NCBI GenBank assembly: GCA_039184055.1
Contig: JBCDBH010000134.1
Coordinates: 1-14,152 of the forward strand
DNA: 14,152 nucleotides
Source of the DNA: JBCDBH01 sp039184055
GTDB taxonomy: Bacteria > Acidobacteriota > Thermoanaerobaculia > Multivoradales > J023
Reading direction: 5' to 3'
The notes under the pieces were generated by a model, which did not search any database, had not been told where the DNA came from, and worked only from the letters and a program-made list of their open reading frames with translations. This document shows, piece after piece, positions 1-6,378 of this stretch; the stretch's first letter is position 1; every line of letters starts with the position of its first letter. The position numbers were made by a program, and so were the translations under genes.

Positions 1-1
1 C

Positions 2-490
2 GCGAAGCTCGAGCCCACGCTTGCTGGCGAGATCGATATGTACTATCGGCTCAAAGACCAGCTCGCCATGGTGAATGACGATTACGACTACGTGATCATC
101 GACACGCCACCGACCTTGGGCATTCTCACGGTCAACGCGCTGGTTTCCGCGACCCATGTGTTGATTCCGATTCAGTCGAGCTATTTCGCCCTAGAAGGTA
201 CGGACGATCTTCTCGATACGATCGACAAGATCAAGGGCCGTATGAACGAGAACCTTCAGATCCTCGGTGCGGTGATCACCCTTTACGACAAGCGCACGCT
301 TCTCGCCAAAGATACGCGAGACGAGATCGCGAAGGTGTTTGGCGACAAGCTCTTCGAGACCGCGATTAGCAAGAGCGTTCGACTCGAGGAGAGCCCTGCC
401 TATAAGGAGCCGATCTTTTCGTTCGCGCCGCAATCGAGTGGTGCGTACGAGTACTATAAGCTATCCGAGGAGGTGGTGAGCCGTGTCTAA
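2..490 (+). CDS. parA: ParA/Soj-family partition ATPase, C-terminal part (5' end outside window)
   Basis: ATPase that works with ParB and centromere-like sites to segregate the chromosome or a large replicon. The reading frame is open from base 2, so the gene is cut by the window edge. The Walker A (KGGxGKTT) region is missing, and about 162 C-terminal residues remain. Visible family features are the Walker B segment YDYVIIDTPP followed by TLGILTVNAL, the VLIPIQSSYFALEG strand-helix, and the C-terminal SVRLEESPAYKEPIFSFAPQSSGAYEYY segment typical of Soj-like ParA. An ATG at 38 is internal and not the true start. The stop codon overlaps the start of parB by 8 bp, so the two are co-transcribed and probably translationally coupled. 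Family assignment is very secure. Whether it is the main chromosomal copy cannot be told from this fragment. Confidence 0.95.
   Translation, partial: AKLEPTLAGEIDMYYRLKDQLAMVNDDYDYVIIDTPPTLGILTVNALVSATHVLIPIQSSYFALEGTDDLLDTIDKIKGRMNENLQILGAVITLYDKRTLLAKDTRDEIAKVFGDKLFETAISKSVRLEESPAYKEPIFSFAPQSSGAYEYYKLSEEVVSRV
468..473 (+). promoter_or_regulatory. Shine-Dalgarno AGGAGG deciding the GTG start of parB
   Basis: A perfect AGGAGG lies inside the last codons of parA, 9 nt before the GTG at 483. It supports that GTG as the parB start and shows that parB is initiated within the parA reading frame. Confidence 0.8.
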
Positions 491-1358
491 AACCTCGACC
501 GCGACACGGAAACGTGGACTGCCAAAACGTGTCCGGATGCGCCATGACAGCCACTTTGTCGAGGAGCTCACGGTTCGTAGCGAGCAACCGGTGGGGAAGA
601 TGCTTGCGGTATCCAGCATCACACCCGATCCGGATCAGCCTCGTTCATCGATGGGCGACCTGAGTGAACTCACGGCGTCGGTGAAAGAGAAGGGGGTGCT
701 CGAGCCCATTCTCGTGCGGCCAGCCCCCGGAGACACCAAGGCCAAGTACATGATCATCAGCGGTGAGCGCCGCTATCGCGCCGCCATGTCGGCGGGCCTG
801 GTCGAGATCCCCGCGATCGTCATGGAGATCTCCGAGGAAGAGGCTCTCGAGATTGCCCTGATCGAGAATCTCCAGCGTAAGGATCTGACTCCTTTTGAAG
901 AGGCCGAGGGCTTTCGCGCGCTCGCCGACCGTTTCGATTACACCCACGAAGCGATTGCGAAATCAGTGGGGAAGTCGAGAACCGTGATCACCGAGAGCTT
1001 CGCTTTGCTGCAATTGTCGAATCGCGTTCGAGAAGCCGCGCAAGCCCTCGGGATTCAGACCAAATCGCTGCTCTTGGAAGTCCTCAAAGTCGAAGACGAG
1101 TCGGCGCAAATTCAGCTTCTCGAGGACGTCTCTCGTCGCGGCTTGAGCCGTGACGATCTGCGCCGTCAGCAGCGCGGTAAGAGCAAAGATCCGAGCAAGC
1201 CGGATCGCCGCAAGCCGTACGTCTATACCTTCCGGCCGGACGATCGCAGTTTTGCCCTGTCGCTCAAATTTCGGCAGAGCTCGGTTAGCCGGACAGAGCT
1301 GATCTCGACTCTCGAGACGATCCTCAGCGATCTTCGCAAAGAAGCTTCGGCAGAGTAG
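483..1358 (+). CDS. parB: ParB/Spo0J-family partition protein (CTP-dependent DNA clamp)
   Basis: Binds parS sites and acts as a CTP-switched clamp that ParA moves. The 291-residue protein (GTG start) has the expected order: a basic N-terminus (residues 9-20), the ParB/Srx nucleotide-binding domain from about residue 38, with the hallmark GERRYRAA at 94-101 and ENLQRKDLTPFEEA at 128-141, then a helix-turn-helix around 151-175 (THEAIAKSVGKSRTVITESF). After a charged Lys/Arg/Pro linker (about 227-245), the C-terminal dimerisation region is short and Phe/Ser-rich rather than a typical Leu-zipper, so I cannot align it from memory. It overlaps parA by 8 bp and is followed by a hairpin terminator at 1379-1407, so parAB appears to end a transcription unit. 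No full parS palindrome was found in the window. Confidence 0.94.
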   Translation: MSKTSTATRKRGLPKRVRMRHDSHFVEELTVRSEQPVGKMLAVSSITPDPDQPRSSMGDLSELTASVKEKGVLEPILVRPAPGDTKAKYMIISGERRYRAAMSAGLVEIPAIVMEISEEEALEIALIENLQRKDLTPFEEAEGFRALADRFDYTHEAIAKSVGKSRTVITESFALLQLSNRVREAAQALGIQTKSLLLEVLKVEDESAQIQLLEDVSRRGLSRDDLRRQQRGKSKDPSKPDRRKPYVYTFRPDDRSFALSLKFRQSSVSRTELISTLETILSDLRKEASAE

Positions 1359-1378
1359 CTCTTCACGCCTTCCTTTTT

Positions 1379-1410
1379 GCTGGCCGGTGTTCTGCGCACT
1401 GGCCAGCTTT
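1379..1410 (+). terminator. Rho-independent terminator after parB
   Basis: A 12-bp stem with two G-U wobbles (1379-1390 paired with 1396-1407, GCTGGCCGGTGT with GCACTGGCCAGC reading) closes a 5-nt loop at 1391-1395. The core of seven pairs GCTGGCC/GGCCAGC is perfect. It starts 20 nt after the parB stop. The trailing T-run is only TTT before CC, so termination may be partial. A TTTTT just upstream (1374-1378) gives no A-tract counterpart. Confidence 0.7.
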
Positions 1411-1556
1411 CCTCGAACCCAAGTCTTGGCAACTTCCACAACGGCGGCAGCGAGTTCTTTGCGGCCTGAATATGAATTTACATAATCATGCTTACCGGGA
1501 TGAATTGTCCGGTTTTGGCAAGTTGGCGCGAGCCCGTTTTCAACGAGACTCGTGGC
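1411..1556. other. Gap between the parAB terminator and the lptFG promoter, with one short inverted repeat
   Basis: No credible gene. An AT-rich patch sits at about 1468-1492. A short inverted repeat ACCGGG (1494-1499) with TCCGGT (1508-1513) encloses an 8-nt AT-rich loop and runs into TTTT (1513-1516). It could be a second weak terminator for parAB or a regulatory site upstream of lptFG; the sequence does not decide. Confidence 0.3.
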
Positions 1557-1583
1557 TTGGCTCGCTGGCTGCGCACGTATAAT
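1557..1583 (+). promoter_or_regulatory. Candidate promoter for lptFG with perfect TATAAT close to the start codon
   Basis: A consensus -10 hexamer TATAAT occupies 1578-1583, only 8 bases before the ATG at 1592 and 5 before the in-frame GTG at 1589. A weak -35 match TTGGCT lies at 1557-1562 with a short 15-bp spacer. Initiation 7 bases past the -10 would fall at about 1590, giving an mRNA with essentially no 5' leader. No Shine-Dalgarno precedes the gene, which agrees with that reading. Confidence 0.5.
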
Positions 1584-1591
1584 CCGCCGTG

Positions 1592-3964
1592 ATGCTACGA
1601 AGACTCGACCGGTACATCTTCGGCGAAATCCTGGGACCACTCGGACTCGGCTTTATCGTCTATTCCTTCATCATGCTGCTCGGCTTGCTGTTCCGACTTG
1701 CCGACATGATCATCCGCAAGGGTGTCTCGATCGATATCGTCGGCCGGCTCTTGATGCTGTCGCTTCCGAGCGTGGTGGTCATGGCGATTCCGATGTCCTT
1801 GCTCTTTGGGATTCTGATCGCCGTGGGACGCCTGTCCGCGGACAGTGAGCTCACCGCGATCCGGGCAAGCGGCATCAGCCTGTTTTCCCTGTACCGACCG
1901 ATCTTGTTGCTGTCGGCGGTTCTGACGCTCTTCAACGTCTACTTGATGCTCGACGTCCTCCCCAAGGGGAACACGGCTTTCCAAGAGCTACAGCTCGAGA
2001 TCGTCAGCCAGAGCCTCACCAGGCAGGTCGAACCGCGGGAGTTCTATCCGGGTTTCGAGGGCAGGTTGCTCTATGTCTTCGAGACGCCACTGGGTGAATC
2101 GAGGTGGAAAGGAGCGTTCCTCGCCGACGCCATTCCACAAGGCGAGAACGAGATGATCGTCGCCGAATGGGGCTATGCGCAGACGGATGAGCAAGGCGAA
2201 CAGGCGGTGCTGGTGCTCGAGAACGCGCGGAATCACCGGGTGGATCTGAACAAGCCCGGGCGCTATGACGTGATTCATCAGCGCGAGATCGTCTTGCAGC
2301 TCGACGCGGAACGACGACAGCGTTCACGTTCGTCGTCGGATCGCAGCCTTCGAGAGCTGACGCTCGAGGAGCTCGAGGCGAGAGCCGCCGACCCGAACCT
2401 GCCCACGGCGCGGCGTCGACAGGCATCGGTCGAGATTCACAAGAAGTTCAGTATCCCGTTCGCCTGTATGGTCTTTGGTCTGCTCGCGCTGCCGCTTGGT
2501 TTTACGAACAAGCGTGGCGGGCGCTCCTCGGGCTTCGCCATCTCGATCGGCGTCATCCTTCTCTACTACGTTCTGCTCAATTGGGGTGAGGACTTCGCGC
2601 GGCGTGGCGAGGTCAGTCCGTGGCTTGCGGTGTGGTTCGCGAATTTCCTATTCCTTGCGGTGGGCTTGGTGCTTCTGACACAGAAGAACCGGGACAAAAG
2701 CCTCATGCTGCGTAATGTGGACCAGTGGATCCAGCATCATGTGTGGTCGCGGATTCGCCGTGCGCAACAGCGTCGTGAGGAGGAACGACGGGAACGGCTC
2801 GAGAAGATGAATCAGACCCGGCGTCAGGGTGCTGATCTCGTGTTGCGGCTGCCACCGCTCCAGCTGAGGTTTCCCAACGCGATCGACCGCTATGTGCTGA
2901 TTACGTTCCTACGCGTACTGCTGATGGCGTTTCTGATGGGGATCACGGTCTACTTGATCGCCGACATCTCCGAGCATGTCGACGACATCGTCGAACATGA
3001 AGTCTCGAGTGAAGTCGTTGTCGAGTACTATCAGTTCAGAATCTTTACGATTCTGTATGAAATCCTCCCCATCATCGTCCTTGTTTCGGTACTGGTCGCC
3101 TTTGGCTTGTTGTCACGTACCAATGAAGTGACCGCTTTCAAGGCTTTGGGCATCAGTCTCTATCGCTTGTCGATCCCGGTCATCCTGGCGGCGATGGTGA
3201 TCGCTTTGCTCGCCGGCCTGTTGCAATCCGAGGTGTTGGCGGCCGCGAACGCGCGAGTCGCTGAGCTCGAAGATGTCATCAAGGGCAAAGGACCGAGCGC
3301 GCAGGCGCAGCGACGCCGAGTCGACCGACAGTGGTTCTATGGCCGTGGTGGCTACATCTACAACTACATGAATTTCGATGCCGAACGCCGTCTGATCCAG
3401 CGGCTTCAGGTCTTCCGCTTCGATGACGATCACCGACTCACCGACAGGCTCTTCGTGGAACGCGCGACCTTTGTCGAGGACGATTGGTGGCTCTTCGAAG
3501 GAGGCTGGCGACGGTCGTTCTCGGCTGATGCCGAGACCTCGTTCACCCAATTCGACGAGCCTGTCAAGGCGGAGCTTCCCGAGCCGATCGAGTCGTTTAC
3601 CGGGGAGATCGAGGCGCCGGAAGAGATGCGCTACCGAGCGCTCGAGCAACACATCGAGCTCCTTCGAGAAACCGGACAGGAAGCTCCGATGCTCGAGGTC
3701 GAGCTACACAATCGAATCGCCTATCCCGCGATCTCGCTCGTGATGGCGCTGGTCGCTCTACCCTTCGCGTTTCGACTCGGTAGACGCGGCGCGCTTTATG
3801 GCATCGGTTTGTCGCTGCTTTTGGGAATCGTCTTCATGGCGCTACTCGCCATGTTCACTGCATTGGGTGAAGCGGGGATCTTGCCTCCGCTGATCGCGGT
3901 ATGGAGTCCAGGGGTGATATTTTCAGTATTCTCGCTCTATCTCTTCTTAGGGGTGCAGACGTAG
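1592..3964 (+). CDS. lptFG: LptF-LptG fusion: LPS-export ABC transporter permease, two YjgP/YjgQ units in one chain
   Basis: LptF and LptG are normally separate inner-membrane proteins that, with the LptB ATPase, extract lipopolysaccharide and pass it to the LptC/A/D bridge. Here both lie in one protein of 790 residues (ATG start; 791 from the GTG at 1589). Unit 1 (about 1-365) has three N-terminal membrane segments, a periplasmic beta-rich domain (about 125-285) and three C-terminal segments. A highly charged linker rich in Arg, Glu and Gln (about 366-426) follows. Unit 2 (about 427-790) repeats the plan, with its periplasmic domain at about 550-700. The same family motif occurs in both halves: ASGISLFSLYRPILL and ALGISLYRLSIPVIL. 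The charged linker follows the sixth segment and so should be cytoplasmic, which leaves both units in normal topology. Family call is firm; the fusion is seen directly, with no stop or frameshift between halves. Confidence 0.92.
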   Translation: MLRRLDRYIFGEILGPLGLGFIVYSFIMLLGLLFRLADMIIRKGVSIDIVGRLLMLSLPSVVVMAIPMSLLFGILIAVGRLSADSELTAIRASGISLFSLYRPILLLSAVLTLFNVYLMLDVLPKGNTAFQELQLEIVSQSLTRQVEPREFYPGFEGRLLYVFETPLGESRWKGAFLADAIPQGENEMIVAEWGYAQTDEQGEQAVLVLENARNHRVDLNKPGRYDVIHQREIVLQLDAERRQRSRSSSDRSLRELTLEELEARAADPNLPTARRRQASVEIHKKFSIPFACMVFGLLALPLGFTNKRGGRSSGFAISIGVILLYYVLLNWGEDFARRGEVSPWLAVWFANFLFLAVGLVLLTQKNRDKSLMLRNVDQWIQHHVWSRIRRAQQRREEERRERLEKMNQTRRQGADLVLRLPPLQLRFPNAIDRYVLITFLRVLLMAFLMGITVYLIADISEHVDDIVEHEVSSEVVVEYYQFRIFTILYEILPIIVLVSVLVAFGLLSRTNEVTAFKALGISLYRLSIPVILAAMVIALLAGLLQSEVLAAANARVAELEDVIKGKGPSAQAQRRRVDRQWFYGRGGYIYNYMNFDAERRLIQRLQVFRFDDDHRLTDRLFVERATFVEDDWWLFEGGWRRSFSADAETSFTQFDEPVKAELPEPIESFTGEIEAPEEMRYRALEQHIELLRETGQEAPMLEVELHNRIAYPAISLVMALVALPFAFRLGRRGALYGIGLSLLLGIVFMALLAMFTALGEAGILPPLIAVWSPGVIFSVFSLYLFLGVQT

Positions 3965-3974
3965 CTGGAACGCA

Positions 3975-4004
3975 TCCGACTACGAACATGAGTCTAGAGT
4001 CGGA
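3975..4004. terminator. Weak hairpin at the convergent lptFG / DUF84 junction
   Basis: TCCGACT (3975-3981) is the exact reverse complement of AGTCGGA (3998-4004), with a 16-nt loop. It begins 11 bases after the lptFG stop and covers the last codons of the opposing gene. There is no T-run on either side, so it is at best a weak bidirectional terminator. Confidence 0.3.
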
Positions 4005-4599
4005 AGCCTTGCATCGATGGCAGATCGAAGGCGCCAAAGAGAAGGGTGCAAAGGGCGTTGAAGGTCGCTTCAGCGGTCGCGCTGCGGCGGTTCTCGAGGC
4101 CGTGGCTCAGTGAGCCCACCATGCCGCCGCGACGACGGGTGCCCGGAATGGCGAACGATACCTGGTCGGCATCCAGGCCCTCGATCAGCCGAGCCGGGAC
4201 TTGCAAGCCACCGCTGCTCCCCCACGCCTCGTCGCGACCCGCGACCACCACGGTCCAGGTGCGCACCAGATAGCGTGAGGTCTGGTCGACCGTCATGTTC
4301 AGAAGCCCGGCCTCCGTGCCGACATAGAAGTCGTAGGCGTCGCCGAGTTGGTCTTGGAGCTGCCGTGCCCGCCGCTGGGCCAGGGTGAGGATGTCCGTGT
4401 CCTCGACCGGTAGGATGCCGTCGCCGTCATGAGGTTGCGGGACGACGTTCAGCTGGATGGGATGTTCGACGGCTTCCTTGAAGTAGCGACGGAAGCCGTC
4501 TCGGACACCCAGCAATTTGTCGGGAAGGTCACTGCGCACGGCGATCTTGGCGCCGTGGGGAATGAGGTCCCAATAGTCCGGAGAGGAAGAAGAGCTCAT
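3994..4599 (-). CDS. DUF84 / YjjX-type inosine/xanthosine triphosphatase
   Basis: Members of this Maf/HAM1-like fold family hydrolyse non-canonical purine triphosphates such as ITP and XTP, keeping deaminated bases out of nucleic acids. The 201-residue protein (ATG at 4599) matches the YjjX plan: KIAVRSDLPDKLLGVRDGF at residues 18-36 in place of the usual TTNPAK-type phosphate loop, YDFYVGTEAGLL (89-100) with the conserved Glu, WTVVVAGRDEAWGSSGGLQVP (115-135), and RRGGMVGSLSHGLENRRSAT (156-175), equivalent to the GxxGxxTxGxxTR tail. A GTG at 4605 and a CTG at 4608 are the only other starts before an upstream stop at 4612-4614. None has a Shine-Dalgarno. Its start overlaps that of the divergent methyltransferase. 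The modified phosphate loop leaves the exact substrate open. Confidence 0.82.
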   Translation of the reverse strand: MSSSSSPDYWDLIPHGAKIAVRSDLPDKLLGVRDGFRRYFKEAVEHPIQLNVVPQPHDGDGILPVEDTDILTLAQRRARQLQDQLGDAYDFYVGTEAGLLNMTVDQTSRYLVRTWTVVVAGRDEAWGSSGGLQVPARLIEGLDADQVSFAIPGTRRRGGMVGSLSHGLENRRSATAEATFNALCTLLFGAFDLPSMQGFRL

Positions 4600-5380
4600 G
4601 ATCACCAGCCGTCAAAATGAGAAGCTGAAGGATATGCGTCGTGCTCGGCGATGTAAAGATGAGCTCGCCCTGCTCGAAGGGCCGAAGCTCATCGCCGAGG
4701 CTTTGGCATCCGGGCTCGCTTTCGAGGCTGTTTTGGTGACTCCCCCGTTTCTCGAGTCGGCGGCCGCGCGCGACCTTGTACCTCGGTTCGAGCGACCACC
4801 CTTGGAGGTGGACGAGCGGCTCTTCAGGGCCGAAGCGGATGCGGATTCACCTCGTGGTATCGCTGCGCTGACAAGACTGCCTCGTGAAGCTCTGGCGAGC
4901 TTCGAGCCCCCTCCGGGGGGTGTCGTGGTCTATGCCGACGGCGTGCAAGATCCAGGGAACCTCGGCGCCCTGGCACGGGTCGCGGAGGCCTGTGGCGTGA
5001 CCGCCTTGCTCTTGGCTCCTGGATGTGCTCACCCGAATCATCCCCGTGCCTTGCGTGCCTCGGCAGGGAGCCTGCTCCGTCTACGTGTTGTCATGGCGGC
5101 AGACTCGGTGAGAGCGGTCGATCGCTGTTATGACGCGCTTCCCCATCGATGGTTGGCATTGGTGCCTCGGGACGGTGACTCGGTGTGGCGGAGCGAGCTC
5201 GGGGGGGCTGACGCATTGATCGTCGCGGTCGGTGCCGAAGGGCCAGGTCTTTCTCACACCGTCAGGGAGCGCGCCGACCATCGGCTTACGATTCCCCTTC
5301 AGCCGCCCGTGGAGTCGCTCAATACGACGGTCGCGGCTTCGGTGGTTCTCTTCGAGATCCTGCGGCAGCGTGCGGGGTGA
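4598..5380 (+). CDS. TrmH/SpoU-family RNA 2'-O-ribose methyltransferase
   Basis: Transfers a methyl group from S-adenosylmethionine to a ribose 2'-OH in rRNA or tRNA using the knotted SPOUT fold. The 260 residues comprise an N-terminal L30e-like RNA-binding domain (about 1-95; MITSRQN start and ALLEGPKLIAEAL are typical) and the catalytic domain with all three SPOUT motifs: DGVQDPGNLGALARVAEA at 114-131 with the catalytic Arg127, VGAEGPGLS at 211-219, and IPLQPPVESLNTTVAASV at 232-249. The start is fixed by the conserved MITSRQN opening and by an AGGA at 4584-4587, 10 nt upstream and inside the opposing gene. The layout resembles RlmB/TsnR-like 23S rRNA enzymes, but the target nucleotide cannot be assigned. 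The gene ends 9 bp before the convergent cyclase stop. Confidence 0.92.
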   Translation: MITSRQNEKLKDMRRARRCKDELALLEGPKLIAEALASGLAFEAVLVTPPFLESAAARDLVPRFERPPLEVDERLFRAEADADSPRGIAALTRLPREALASFEPPPGGVVVYADGVQDPGNLGALARVAEACGVTALLLAPGCAHPNHPRALRASAGSLLRLRVVMAADSVRAVDRCYDALPHRWLALVPRDGDSVWRSELGGADALIVAVGAEGPGLSHTVRERADHRLTIPLQPPVESLNTTVAASVVLFEILRQRAG

Positions 5381-5389
5381 AAGCGGCCA

Positions 5390-6313
5390 TCACCGGGTGG
5401 CGGCGGCGCTGACGAGGCGTACCTGGAACATGCTCGGCCAGAACTTGCCGGTGATCCAAAACGTGCCGGTATCGGCATCCCAGGCAATCCCGTTGAGCAC
5501 ATCGACACCTCGGCGGATCTGAGGCGCGAGCAGGCCGCTAGCGTCCACGTATGCGTCGACGCCGCCGCTGCTCGGGTCGATACGAATGAGCTCATCGCGG
5601 CCCAGGATATTGGCCCAGATGCGGCCGTCGACCCACTCGAGCTCATTGAGACCACGTACGGTTCGTCCATCGCGGGTGACAGTGATCTCTCGGACGACTT
5701 GGAAGTTGTTGACGTCACGGAATCTCAGGATCGCCGAGCCGTCGCTCATGATGAACTGGTCGCCATCGTAGGCCAAACCCCAACCTTCACCACGGTAGCC
5801 GAGCTGGTCGACCAGCTCGAGCGTCTCTCGATCCCAGACTTGCAGGATGCCGGCTTTCCACGTCAGCTGATAGAGGTTCTCACCGACCAGCACGAGGCCC
5901 TCGCCGAAGAGATCGGGCGCCGTGGCGCGTGATGCCACGACCACGCCCGTCTCCGGTTTTACCCGACGCACCGTGGACTGGCCGTAAAGCCCCGTGCTTT
6001 CGTAGAGCCACCCCTCATGCCACAAAAGGCCTTGCGTAAAGGCCTGTGGATCATGAGCGTGAACCGCGATGACTTCGAGCGTCATACGTTCGATGGGTCC
6101 GGTCGTCTTTCCAGCAGGTGATCGAGCCTCAGAAGGGGCCCGGTCAGGACCCGCGGCCGGCGTCTGGCCTGGCGTATCGGAGCTCCAGGTCATGATCGCC
6201 AGCGCCACGGTCGCGGCCACGAGCGCGACGTACACGCCACCACTTGGTTTCCACAGCATACGTGATGTGGCGGTCGAGACGCCTGTGTCGGTTTCGTGTG
6301 GGTCTTGTGGCAC
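5390..6313 (-). CDS. Membrane-anchored glutaminyl-peptide cyclotransferase (plant/bacterial beta-propeller type)
   Basis: Converts N-terminal Gln of peptides and proteins to pyroglutamate with release of ammonia. The 307 residues (GTG start) comprise a short cytoplasmic tail, one membrane segment (about 27-43), a Pro/Ala/Ser-rich spacer (44-76) and a five-bladed propeller (77-307). Family signatures are FTQGLLWHEGWLYESTGLYG (92-111), FGEG (136-139) with the expected active-site Glu, LTW (150-152), GEGWGLAYDG (175-184), GLNELEW (221-227) and IWANI (232-236). The GTG is supported by AGGAG at 6323-6319, 5 nt upstream. The enzyme should face the periplasm. It is the third gene of the protease-transporter-cyclase operon, and its ribosome-binding site lies in an inverted repeat. 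It is unrelated to the mammalian zinc-dependent enzyme. Confidence 0.9.
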   Translation of the reverse strand: MPQDPHETDTGVSTATSRMLWKPSGGVYVALVAATVALAIMTWSSDTPGQTPAAGPDRAPSEARSPAGKTTGPIERMTLEVIAVHAHDPQAFTQGLLWHEGWLYESTGLYGQSTVRRVKPETGVVVASRATAPDLFGEGLVLVGENLYQLTWKAGILQVWDRETLELVDQLGYRGEGWGLAYDGDQFIMSDGSAILRFRDVNNFQVVREITVTRDGRTVRGLNELEWVDGRIWANILGRDELIRIDPSSGGVDAYVDASGLLAPQIRRGVDVLNGIAWDADTGTFWITGKFWPSMFQVRLVSAAATR

Positions 6314-6317
6314 CGGT

Positions 6318-6367
6318 TCTCCTGCTCCATCTATTCATGACTCTATATCAATCGTGGGAGCAGGAGA
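6318..6367 (-). promoter_or_regulatory. Inverted repeat sequestering the cyclase ribosome-binding site
   Basis: On the transcribed (minus) strand, TCTCCTGCTCC (6367-6357) is the perfect 11-bp reverse complement of GGAGCAGGAGA (6328-6318), with a 28-nt AU-rich loop. The 3' arm contains the AGGAG Shine-Dalgarno of the cyclase, so the 5' arm acts as an anti-Shine-Dalgarno. The 5' arm begins 11 nt after the OPT stop codon, within reach of a terminating ribosome, which suggests translational coupling. There is no U-run after the hairpin, so a terminator role is unlikely. Confidence 0.65.
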
Positions 6368-6378
6368 CGGATCACCGC

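Noticed and set aside
6318..6367. The inverted repeat before the cyclase as a Rho-independent terminator
   Set aside because: The 28-nt loop is long and no U-run follows on either strand. The overlap with the Shine-Dalgarno makes translational control the better reading.
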